Translations under genes and position numbers: made by a program
The notes under the pieces: generated by a model
Told to the model about the DNA's origin: nothing
The model's input: only the letters and a program-made list of their open reading frames with translations
Databases searched by the model: none
Source of the DNA: JAAYAY01 sp964429355
GTDB taxonomy: Bacteria > Planctomycetota > Planctomycetia > Pirellulales > Thermoguttaceae
Reading direction: 5' to 3'
Length of the DNA stretch: 28,041 bases
Assembly: GCA_964429355.1 (NCBI GenBank)
Contig: CAYSCH010000081.1
Span: 1 to 28,041 of the forward strand
Shown here: positions 21,599-28,041 of the stretch, in pieces
How the letters are laid out: the number at the start of each line of letters is the position of its first letter
Position numbering within the stretch: the stretch's first letter is position 1

Positions 21599-22699
21599 TC
21601 AGCTCCTGAGGCCGACGAGGGCGGCGCGGGCCTTGCGGTAGGTTTCAGTTCCGTCAGGGTCGCCGCAGATACTCCATTCCGGGGCCCGTACCTGGCCGTC
21701 GCCGTAACCGCAGATGTCGCGTGTGGAGGGGATCCGCTGGTAGAGCAGCTCATAGAGCTTGCGTGCGGGAAGCGTGTCGCCGAATTTCAGCCCGAGTTTC
21801 TGGAGAACGTCCAGGTCTTTTTTCTGATCGCGGAGGGCCATGCTGTGGCCGCCGAGACAGAGGTTCGTTTCGGGGTCATAATGCGAGCAGGGGGGGCAGA
21901 TCATGCAGCAGCCGGCGACAAGCGTTACGGGGATATCCGGATTCTTCTGGATCACGTCGATGGCCTCGAAGAGGTTGTCGGCCGCGATCGGGGCGGGATT
22001 CTCCATACAGCCGCCGTAGAAACAGCTCATGCACATCAGATGGTGGGGTCGGATCCGCAACGTCGCTGCCTGGTAGATCGTTGCCGTCGAGGTCTTCTTG
22101 AAGTCGGCTTCTTCCTGGGCATCGCGAGGCGGAAGAATGGCATTGATGCCAAGGGTGCGGCCCGCTTCGTAGCAGCCGCCTTCGGCCCTGGGACAACCCT
22201 GCCACGCCTCGCCGGTGACCGCCGAGTAGCCGCAGATGCCCTTGGCTGTGGGGATCTCGGCCAGAAGGCGTTCGACCATGTCGATGGCGGGACGGGCATC
22301 GCCGGGTACCAGGCCGAGTTTCTGGAGGATGTCGAGATCGCGTTTGGCGTTGAACAGGCCACCCTCGGGCGTATCGTCGGCCGTGCCGGGATTCTGGTAA
22401 CGGTAGACTGAATCGACATTGCAGCAGAGCCGGATCGGGATCTTGCGATCTTTTCGTACTGCGGCGAGGATTGCCGTAAGACTCGGTTGGCCGAGGTCGT
22501 CGCTCCGCCCTTCTCCGATCCGACAGACGAGGCACATCAATTGATAGGGTCGTACCTCGATCGTGTTCGGCGGCGACGGAACCTCAGAAGCTTTGACCGG
22601 CTGCGGGGTATCTGCGAGGAGAGGGGCGCCAGCTTTTGTGGCACCGACCACCGCGCCGGCGGCTACGAGAAACTCTCGACGGGGAAGTTTGTTCGGCAT
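21599..22699 (-). CDS. Tat-exported cysteine-rich protein with two tandem homologous domains
   Basis: A 366-residue protein from ATG at 22699 (GGAG about eight bases upstream); a longer frame to 22825 has no site. The Tat signal is LPRREFLVAAGAVVGA. Two related domains follow. Domain 1 (46-180): RPYQLMCLVC, IRLCCN, KRDLDILQKLGL, GICGYS, GCPRAEGGC. Domain 2 (212-360): RPHHLMCMSCF with C231, AGCCMICPPC, NLCLGG, KKDLDVLQKLGLKFGD, DICGYGD, SICGDPDG. Seven and ten cysteines suggest Fe-S or other metal binding; folded export by Tat fits a cofactor loaded in the cytoplasm. The RPHHLMC opening resembles the DUF1284 family of small Fe-S-like proteins, but the match is from memory. It is divergent from the propeller/dihaem gene, suggesting joint regulation and perhaps electron transfer. 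Confidence 0.75.
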   Translation of the reverse strand: MPNKLPRREFLVAAGAVVGATKAGAPLLADTPQPVKASEVPSPPNTIEVRPYQLMCLVCRIGEGRSDDLGQPSLTAILAAVRKDRKIPIRLCCNVDSVYRYQNPGTADDTPEGGLFNAKRDLDILQKLGLVPGDARPAIDMVERLLAEIPTAKGICGYSAVTGEAWQGCPRAEGGCYEAGRTLGINAILPPRDAQEEADFKKTSTATIYQAATLRIRPHHLMCMSCFYGGCMENPAPIAADNLFEAIDVIQKNPDIPVTLVAGCCMICPPCSHYDPETNLCLGGHSMALRDQKKDLDVLQKLGLKFGDTLPARKLYELLYQRIPSTRDICGYGDGQVRAPEWSICGDPDGTETYRKARAALVGLRS

Positions 22700-22809
22700 C
22701 GGGATGTCTCCGGAAAAGGCCAGGGGCGCGACAGAGCCGGTCCGGTGGTTATGGTAATTCCATTGCCTCTTCGGTTGATAGCCCCTGCGGACACGATTAT
22801 CCCAAGTTC

Positions 22810-22839
22810 TTGACGCCGTACGCATTACGGCTATATCCT
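22810..22839 (+). promoter_or_regulatory. Candidate sigma70 promoter for the propeller/dihaem gene
   Basis: TTGACG (22810-22815) followed by TATATC at 16 bases (22832) or TATCCT at 18 bases (22834). The transcript would start near 22845, leaving a leader of about 40 bases. It lies in the 186-bp divergent region shared with the Cys-rich gene. A matching pair on the minus strand was not found. Confidence 0.5.
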
Positions 22840-22885
22840 ACCAGTGTGCCCCGCCCGTGGGATCACGTCCACGAGAGAGTCGGCT

Positions 22886-24784
22886 ATGAAGACAACTGGA
22901 ATCTTCAATACGCTGTGTTGCGGACTGGTCGTTTTCGCGGCATTCGGTGCAGCCCTGGCAGATGATGTCGCCCGCGAGGCGGCGAGCGAGTATCTTGGCC
23001 CGACGGACGTTGCCGTGTCGGGGGATGGGCGTGTGCTGTTCGCGGCGCTATCCGATGCAAGGCGGGTGGCCATTGTCGACCTGCCGGATGGGCGTTCCAT
23101 CCGAATGGTCCCAACACCGACGGAGCCAACCGGGCTGGTGCTCAGCCCTGACGGCCGACGGCTGTATGTCACTTGTGCCGCTGCCGCCAGTTCGGTGTTG
23201 GAGGTGGACGCCGTTTCCGGCGAGATCCTGGCAAGTTTCGCCGCCGGCCACGCGGCCATGGGCCCGACGGTCTCGCCCGACGGCGCGCGGCTCTACGTGT
23301 GCAATCGTTTTGACCACAACGTGTCGGTGATCGACCTGGCAAACCGGAAGGAACTCGCGCGGGTGGCCGTGGTGCGGGAACCGACTGCCGCCGCCATTTC
23401 GCCCGACGGCCGTGAGTTGTGGGTGGCCAATTTTCTGCCGGCGGTTCCAGCCAACCAGTTCGGGGTGCTTGCGGCTGCCGCCGTCATTACGGTGGTGGAT
23501 ACCCGCACGTTTCAGACGGCCCAGGTCCGACCCATTACCGGCACGACGAGCGCAAGAGGGCTTGCCCTGACTCCAGACGGTAAATATGCCCTGCTCGTAC
23601 ACATTCTCGCCCGTTACCATCTTCCCACAAAACGGGTCGATGGGAGCTGGATGAATGCCAACGCGCTGACGGTGATCGATACTGGGCGCCGCGAGGTGCT
23701 CAACACGGTGCTCCTGGACGGTTTCTTCGAAGGAGCAGCTAATCCGTGGGGAGTGGCCTGCACGGCAGACGGCGGCTGGATCTGTGTATCCCATGCGGGA
23801 ACGAACGAGCTGAGCGTGATCGACGCCCGGGCGCTCTTGTCGACACTGCAACGTCTGCCGATCATGGTGTTTTCCAACGCTGCCTTTTTCAGTGGAAGCT
23901 CATACGGCGGCTATGGCTCGACGTCGACGGGCGACGACATCGTCAACGAACCGGGCTTTCTGGCGGGTTACCGGCAGCGTGTGAAGTTGCCGGGGGTCGG
24001 ACCGCGGGGCCTGGCAATATGCGGCTCGCAGGTCTACGTGACAGAATACTTCACCGACAGCATCGCGTCGGTCGGATTGCCGGTTGGAGAGGGAGCCACG
24101 GCGCGCAGTCTTCCGCTGGGCCCCAAGCCACGGTGGAGCGAAATCCGTCTTGGTGAAATGTTGTTTCACGACGGCCGCATCTGTCTTCACGGCTGGCAGA
24201 GCTGTGCCAGTTGCCACCCGGACGGACGAGCGGACGGGCTGAATTGGGACCTGCTGAACGACGGAGTGGGCAACCCGAAGAACACCCGGAGCCTGCTCTT
24301 GTCGCACCGCACGCCTCCGGCGATGGCCATCGGAATCCGCCCGACGGCGGAAGCGGCGGTCCGGTCGGGGATTGAGCACATTCTGATGTCGGAACGGCCT
24401 GAAGCGGAGGCGGCAGCGATGGATGCCTGGCTCAAATCGCTGGCAGCCTGGCCGAGTCCGTTGCTGGTCGAGGGGAGGCTCAGTCCGGCGGCCGAGCGGG
24501 GCCAGCGGCTGTTTGAGGGCGACCGGGCGGGCTGCTCGAGTTGCCATCCGGCGCCGCTCTACACGGACCTGATGTCCCATGACGTGGGGTCCCAGGATAA
24601 GCCGGACGATCGGGTGACTTTCGACACTCCGACGCTGGTGGAGGTGTGGCGAACGTCGCCCTATCTGCATGATGGGCGATACACGACGATCGAGCAGGTA
24701 CTCGCCGAGGGGAACCACGGGCGGGCCGGCAATCTCAGCGCCGAGGAACTGGCCGACCTGGTGGAGTTCGTGCTGTCGCTATGA
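22886..24784 (+). CDS. Exported beta-propeller protein fused to a dihaem cytochrome c peroxidase/MauG-like domain
   Basis: A 632-residue protein from ATG at 22886, with signal peptide (LCCGLVVFAAFGAALA). Residues 35-400 are a YVTN-type beta-propeller with repeats such as GLVLSPDGRRLYVTC, PTVSPDGARLYVCNRFDHNV and AAISPDGRELWVANF. The C-terminal part has two haem c sites, SCASCHPDG (C440-H444) and CSSCHPAP (C550-H554), then TPTLVEVWRTSPYLHDGRYT, the signature of the cytochrome c peroxidase/MauG superfamily. It should be a periplasmic redox enzyme, perhaps oxidising a cofactor, peptide or peroxide; the propeller may bind a partner. It is divergent from the Cys-rich Tat protein. Cytochrome c maturation genes are not in the window. 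Confidence 0.9.
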   Translation: MKTTGIFNTLCCGLVVFAAFGAALADDVAREAASEYLGPTDVAVSGDGRVLFAALSDARRVAIVDLPDGRSIRMVPTPTEPTGLVLSPDGRRLYVTCAAAASSVLEVDAVSGEILASFAAGHAAMGPTVSPDGARLYVCNRFDHNVSVIDLANRKELARVAVVREPTAAAISPDGRELWVANFLPAVPANQFGVLAAAAVITVVDTRTFQTAQVRPITGTTSARGLALTPDGKYALLVHILARYHLPTKRVDGSWMNANALTVIDTGRREVLNTVLLDGFFEGAANPWGVACTADGGWICVSHAGTNELSVIDARALLSTLQRLPIMVFSNAAFFSGSSYGGYGSTSTGDDIVNEPGFLAGYRQRVKLPGVGPRGLAICGSQVYVTEYFTDSIASVGLPVGEGATARSLPLGPKPRWSEIRLGEMLFHDGRICLHGWQSCASCHPDGRADGLNWDLLNDGVGNPKNTRSLLLSHRTPPAMAIGIRPTAEAAVRSGIEHILMSERPEAEAAAMDAWLKSLAAWPSPLLVEGRLSPAAERGQRLFEGDRAGCSSCHPAPLYTDLMSHDVGSQDKPDDRVTFDTPTLVEVWRTSPYLHDGRYTTIEQVLAEGNHGRAGNLSAEELADLVEFVLSL

Positions 24785-25242
24785 CGGAGGGAGGCTCCAG
24801 CGGCTCGGTCTGACGGAGTCTGGAAATTGGACCGTTGCGGTGGCCGCCGGGGGTCTGCCCGCGCTGGTTGGAGAGGTTGCGGGGCTGCGTTTCCCCTCGC
24901 GCTCAACTTCTCCTCCGCAATCGCTCAAGGTTTTTTTAGCTGCTCTTGACATCCGGGTGCCTGAAGATAATGTTATACAATCTGTGGCCCAGTGTGAGCC
25001 GCATGTGTTTGGGGGTAGCCTGCCATAACCATCCCGCCTCTCTGCATGGATGCTTTCCCAGAAGCCATAACGGTTTCGCCTCGGTCCTCACCTTTCTTGC
25101 CGCGATCGTTGTGTCGTTCGAGCCAGGGCAGAGATCCGAAGCAGTTCTCAGTTCTCCAGGGACCGGCTCGCTGGTTACGCTGCATTTGAGTATTGGCCCA
25201 ATTTCGGACGGCCGTGTTTTTTGCATGAACGAAGCGTGCGGT
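24785..25242. other. Intergenic region upstream of the FHA gene
   Basis: 458 bp with no convincing gene. TTGACA occurs at 24946-24951, followed by GATAAT (14 bases) or TAATGT (16 bases) and then TATACAAT (24974-24981), an AT-rich cluster unusual here. A T7 run lies just before it (24931-24937). The open frame from 24946 into the FHA gene is probably leader, giving an untranslated region of about 250 bases. Confidence 0.45.
24946..24981 (+). promoter_or_regulatory. Possible promoter for the FHA/PP2C genes
   Basis: A perfect TTGACA -35 box, but the candidate -10 boxes (GATAAT at 14, TAATGT at 16, TATACA at 22 bases) have imperfect spacing or sequence. The region is otherwise gene-free and points toward 25243. 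Confidence 0.4.
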
Positions 25243-25557
25243 ATGAAGGTCAGACTGGTCGCGTTGAGTTCGGTCGATCACGATCGAAAGTTGGCTTTGG
25301 ATGGTCATCCGGTAGTTCTGGGGCGCAGTTCCCAAGCGGATGTGAGAATCGATGATCGCTGGGTGAGTCGCCGGCACTGCGAGTTGTCGGAGATGGATGG
25401 CATGGTCGTGGTTCGAGATCTCGGGTCGACCCACGGAACCTATGTCAACGGCCGGCAGATTTCTGAAGCCCGCCTTCGGCCGGAAGACAAATTGACGATC
25501 GGATTGACGAGCTTCGTGGCCAGCTACCACATGGCCCATCTGGCCCGAGTCAGTTGA
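25243..25557 (+). CDS. FHA domain protein
   Basis: A 104-residue protein consisting of one forkhead-associated domain. MKVRLVALSSVDHDRKL opens the first strands; VVLGRSSQADVRIDD (24-38) holds the Gly27-Arg28-Ser29 phosphothreonine-binding loop; WVSRRHCELSE (40-50) and DLGSTHGTYVNGR (59-71, Asn69-Gly70) complete the binding site. All conserved residues are present, so it should bind phosphothreonine on a partner. The start at 25243 is chosen because it begins exactly at the FHA fold; ATG 25225 or the long frame from 24946 are alternatives without a ribosome-binding site. A PAS-PP2C phosphatase gene follows, suggesting a phosphorylation signalling pair; no Ser/Thr kinase is in the window. Confidence 0.88.
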   Translation: MKVRLVALSSVDHDRKLALDGHPVVLGRSSQADVRIDDRWVSRRHCELSEMDGMVVVRDLGSTHGTYVNGRQISEARLRPEDKLTIGLTSFVASYHMAHLARVS

Positions 25558-25791
25558 AGTCGCGGCCGCAGCCGGCCCCCTTCTTGCGGGTGTATTGAGG
25601 GGAGCAAGAAGGAAGGCAAGCCCGACGGGTGTTCTGGGAAACCGCCGAGTAGTTGCCGAACCGCTCTTCCGCCATGGTAAGCCCAGTCCGACGGGAAGGA
25701 AGATGTGCCGGACGCTAGCCAGCGCCGAGAGATTGCGGTATTCTCCACGGGTGCAGGAAAGGTGGACGACCGATTGGGCGAAGGGCCAACC
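25558..25791. other. Gap between FHA and phosphatase genes
   Basis: TTCTTGC (25581) and GCAAGAA (25604) could pair as a 7-bp hairpin, directly followed by the dispersed motif at 25615. An open frame in phase with the phosphatase begins at 25705, but the downstream ATG at 25792 fits better. Confidence 0.35.
25615..25638 (+). repeat. Dispersed short motif, copy B
   Basis: GGCAAGCCCGACGGGTGTTC then TGGG; resembles 18546-18569. It lies in the gap between the FHA and phosphatase genes. Confidence 0.4.
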
Positions 25792-27039
25792 ATGAGCGAG
25801 CGCAAGGGGCCCGAGGGAGTATCAGGCAGTTTTCGAGGAGCGGCGCGCCGTGCCCTGGCGGACGATGGTGGTGAGGCTGTTGGCGACCTGGAGACAGTGA
25901 GCCGGGCACTGCGGGAAAGCGAGGCACGGTATCAGCGGCTTCTCGACGCTGTGACCGACTATGCCTACGCCGTGTATTTTCACGACGGCGCGCCGGTCGA
26001 AACACGCCACGGCATGGGCTGTGTGCGTGTGACCGGGTATCGGCCGGAGGACTTCGCAAGCGATCCCTTCCTCTGGATCAGCATCGTACATCCGGAAGAC
26101 CGTGCCGCGGTGGTGGAACGGTCGGAGAAGGTATTGAACGGCGACGTACCCCCGCTGGAGCACCGGATCAGGCATCGCGACGGTTCAACTCGCTGGCTGT
26201 CGAGCACGATCATCCGGCATCTCAAGGAAGGGAATCTGGTTCGCTGCGACGGCATCCTTCGCGACGTGACCGAGCGCCGCCGTTTGCAGGAGTCGTTGCA
26301 CGAGAACGAAGTGCAATTGCTTATGGCCCAGAAGATCCAGGAGCACCTGCTGCCAAAGAGCGCACCCTCTCTGCCGGGCTACGACATCGCCGGAGTGCTC
26401 TATCCGGCGGATTTCGCAGCGGGAGACTATTACGACTTCATCCCTATCAACGGCGGTTGCGTGGACCTGGTGATCGGCGATGTCACCGGGCACGGGTTCT
26501 CATCCGCACTGATCATGTCGTTGACGCAGGTGCTGCTGCGGTTGCTGGTCGAGGCTCACGAGGATATTCCCCAGGTTCTGAGGCACGCCAATTCGGTGCT
26601 CACCCGAGCAACGGACGAGTACCACTTCGTGACGCTGCTGCTTGGCCAGCTCGATGCGAGGCGGCGGGAGTTTCTCTATGCCAGTGCAGGGCACCCCCCG
26701 GCCTACCTATTGGATCGCAACGGTCAGCTCAAATCTCAGTTGGAGAGCACATCGCATCCGTTGGGGATGTTTCCGGACATTGCCTTTCCAACGGCCGACC
26801 CCGTCGGGCTTGCCCCAGGGGATACGCTGGCGCTAGTGACCGACGGGATCGAGGAGGCTCGAAATGCCGACGGCGAGTACTTTGGCCGTGAGCGGCTTGT
26901 CGAGGTGTTGCGCGGTCGCCGCAACGAGCCCGCCAAACAGATCGCCGAGGCCCTTTGCCGGACGGCGAGGGAATTCACCGGCCAGACGGTTTCAGACGAC
27001 GACACGACGGTCGTTGTCGTCCGAGTACTGGACGAGTAG
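25792..27039 (+). CDS. PAS domain-PP2C (SpoIIE/RsbU-type) serine phosphatase
   Basis: A 415-residue protein from ATG at 25792. Residues 40-165 form a PAS domain with its C-terminal PAC motif (VTGYRPEDFASDPFLWISIV; HRIRHRDGSTRWLSSTI; DGILRDVTERRRLQE). A helical linker (165-190, MAQKIQEHLLPK) leads to the SpoIIE-type PP2C domain: AAGDYYDFIP (Asp212), LVIGDVTGHGFSSAL (Asp230), YASAGHPPAYLL, LVTDGIEEARN (Asp351) and SDDDTTVVVV (403-404). All metal-binding acids are present, so it should be an active Mn2+/Mg2+ phosphatase controlled by a PAS-sensed signal. In partner-switching pathways such enzymes dephosphorylate an anti-sigma-factor antagonist; no antagonist, anti-sigma factor or sigma factor is in the window. 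It is preceded by the FHA gene and followed by a membrane protein. Confidence 0.93.
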   Translation: MSERKGPEGVSGSFRGAARRALADDGGEAVGDLETVSRALRESEARYQRLLDAVTDYAYAVYFHDGAPVETRHGMGCVRVTGYRPEDFASDPFLWISIVHPEDRAAVVERSEKVLNGDVPPLEHRIRHRDGSTRWLSSTIIRHLKEGNLVRCDGILRDVTERRRLQESLHENEVQLLMAQKIQEHLLPKSAPSLPGYDIAGVLYPADFAAGDYYDFIPINGGCVDLVIGDVTGHGFSSALIMSLTQVLLRLLVEAHEDIPQVLRHANSVLTRATDEYHFVTLLLGQLDARRREFLYASAGHPPAYLLDRNGQLKSQLESTSHPLGMFPDIAFPTADPVGLAPGDTLALVTDGIEEARNADGEYFGRERLVEVLRGRRNEPAKQIAEALCRTAREFTGQTVSDDDTTVVVVRVLDE

Positions 27040-27106
27040 ATTTCTTCTGTCCGGCTGACGTATACTTGTGGCCTCCCGTTGTGTCCAGAGAACAGGATGA
27101 GCGAAT

Positions 27107-27598
27107 ATGTGCTGCAGTAAGGCGACGGCCTCAGAGTCTCCGATCGGAACCTATGCCGAACGCCTGGTGCAGGTGGGACGATTATTCGAGTTGTACCCGG
27201 ACCGCGTGGTGGTCACGGCCAGGTGGTGGTGGGGCCGACCCATTGTGACTACGGTGTCGTTGGCGTCGTTGAACTCGGACTATCAGTTTCAGTTCATCCG
27301 TTATCGGCTGTTCAAGCACGGCCTTCTGATAGCCGCGATCGGTGTGGCCGTGGCCTTGCTGCTGGGACGCACCGATGGCAGTTTTCTGCAACAGGCGGCG
27401 AGGGTCGGCGGCTGGGCGATCATGGCGTTTGGGCTGGCGACCAGTGTCATGACCTATCAACGGGTGGTCTTCGCACGTTTCGCAGCGAGGGCAGGTCGCG
27501 GCGGACTGGACGTCGCCCAGAGCGGGCCGGACCGGAAGCGCTTCGAGGAGTTCCTGAAGCTGGTGCAGCGACAGATCCGGAAGCAGGCGAGACTCTGA
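27107..27598 (+). CDS. Two-helix membrane protein, unknown function
   Basis: A 163-residue protein. The N-terminal part has Tyr/Arg-rich beta-like segments (YAERLVQVGRLFELYPDRVV, then VTARWWWGRPIVTTVSLASL). Two hydrophobic helices follow at about 71-86 (LLIAAIGVAVALLLG) and 102-118 (GGWAIMAFGLATSVM), and a basic C-terminus (RKRFEEFLKLVQRQIRKQAR) is probably cytoplasmic. AGGA lies about nine bases before the ATG. It starts 67 bp after the phosphatase gene on the same strand and may share its transcript. I do not recognise a family. The soluble N-terminal part resembles small PH-like membrane-associated domains in outline only. Confidence 0.7.
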   Translation: MCCSKATASESPIGTYAERLVQVGRLFELYPDRVVVTARWWWGRPIVTTVSLASLNSDYQFQFIRYRLFKHGLLIAAIGVAVALLLGRTDGSFLQQAARVGGWAIMAFGLATSVMTYQRVVFARFAARAGRGGLDVAQSGPDRKRFEEFLKLVQRQIRKQARL

Positions 27599-27673
27599 GA
27601 GCGGGTGGCCCTGCAGAAAGTCGTCTCCAGTGCCCAAGTGGCTCGTCGCGGCGAGCGCTGGCCGAGGCTTCTC

Positions 27674-28041
27674 CTACGCCTCCTGGACTTCGTCGCCGAC
27701 TCCCAGGGCAGCCCTCTTCTCCAGGATGAAGCGGACATGGTGGGGGATGTGGTTGGTGATCCGGCCGAGGAGCGTCTCGAGCGTGAGGGGGCCGTCGGCG
27801 GAATGCTGGCCGGTGCGCTGGAGGTCCTCCGGTTCCAGGGACTGGAGGATCCGGGCCATATGCGTCCGCACCGACTCGATCAGTTGGATCTCGGTTTCCA
27901 CATCTCTGCGTTCATAGGCCAGGCGGGCCGCGAAGATGTCGGGGTCGAGGTTCAAGAGGACGGGATTGTTCTCCGCGATGACCCGTTTTCCCCGCTTGGC
28001 ATTTACGTAAAAGACGGCAATAATGGTCCTAGCCCCTGGTT
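27674..28041 (-). CDS. DinB-family protein, 5' end beyond the window
   Basis: The frame is open from the stop at 27674 to the last base of the window (28041), so the gene continues to the right; a TTG at 27955 that could look like a start is internal. Visible are 121 codons: AKRGKRVIAENNPVLLNLDP, DIFAARLAYERRD, RTHMARILQSLEPEDLQRTG, and HIPHHVRFILEKR. The I-A-E-(D/E/N)-N-P-V-L motif and the final H-x-x-H-(H/L) segment are typical of DinB-like four-helix-bundle proteins, which use three histidines to bind a divalent metal. Relatives include thiol-dependent transferases (bacillithiol S-transferase, mycothiol-dependent enzymes) and many of unknown function. It is convergent with the two-helix membrane protein gene, 75 bp apart. 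Confidence 0.82.
   Translation of the reverse strand, partial: PGARTIIAVFYVNAKRGKRVIAENNPVLLNLDPDIFAARLAYERRDVETEIQLIESVRTHMARILQSLEPEDLQRTGQHSADGPLTLETLLGRITNHIPHHVRFILEKRAALGVGDEVQEA

Noticed and set aside
24931..24937. T7 run as a terminator for the propeller/dihaem gene
   Set aside because: No stable stem directly precedes it, and it is about 150 bases beyond the stop codon.
1..28041. tRNA, rRNA and CRISPR arrays
   Set aside because: No T-arm GTTCRAnnC in a cloverleaf context, no rRNA-like conserved segments and no regularly spaced direct repeats of CRISPR type were seen.

Overview
The window looks like a piece of chromosome from a planctomycete, most likely a Pirellulales-type lineage. 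The evidence is family content: a DUF1559 protein, short leucine-rich-repeat (LRR) proteins behind a membrane anchor of the type found in planctomycetes, several Tat-exported Gfo/Idh dehydrogenases and a Tat sugar isomerase, a URO-D-like protein, a beta-propeller/dihaem cytochrome, and many small single-gene units. Most of it is GC-rich; about 1-3500 and 17000-18500 are visibly more AT-rich. The assignment is inferred from families, not from a marker gene.

Layout. 1-55 carries two 25-bp direct repeats that look like the end of an IS21-family element lying mostly left of the window. 298-3278 is an accessory minus-strand run: two paralogous LRR proteins, the stub of a third, a lipoprotein, two doubtful small ORFs and a polytopic membrane protein. 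3300-3750 has no gene but is packed with inverted repeats. 3784-4778 (minus) holds a hypothetical protein and an exported glutathione peroxidase. 5021-6382 is an MFS exporter.

6463-8315 is a branched-chain amino acid unit: a good sigma70-type promoter, ilvN, a palindromic MITE-like element, ilvC and a terminator-like hairpin. The ketol-acid reductoisomerase has an unusual cofactor loop suggesting NADH use. 8607-13987 holds a small conserved protein, a radical SAM enzyme, and three Tat-exported proteins (two Gfo/Idh dehydrogenases and a TIM-barrel isomerase) that probably act in periplasmic carbohydrate breakdown. 14812-16251 is an exported zincin-like protein (DUF4932 type) with a C-terminal Ig-like domain.

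16406-18512 is the clearest mobile region. A group II intron is represented by its 5' part and the first ~55 codons of its reverse transcriptase, on the minus strand. A second, solo 5' end lies in opposite orientation at 18417-18512. The two face outward and bracket a relatively AT-rich CmcI-like methyltransferase gene.

18650-27598 contains a URO-D-family protein preceded by a tiny ORF with a perfect Shine-Dalgarno, a DUF1559 protein in which that domain follows a long N-terminal region, a duplicated cysteine-rich Tat protein divergent from a propeller/dihaem cytochrome protein, and a signalling group (FHA protein, PAS-PP2C phosphatase, two-helix membrane protein). The right edge cuts a DinB-family gene whose frame stays open to the last base. 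I found no tRNA, rRNA or CRISPR array. The best candidates for something new are the intron-bracketed gene, the Cys-rich/dihaem divergent pair and the KARI cofactor loop.
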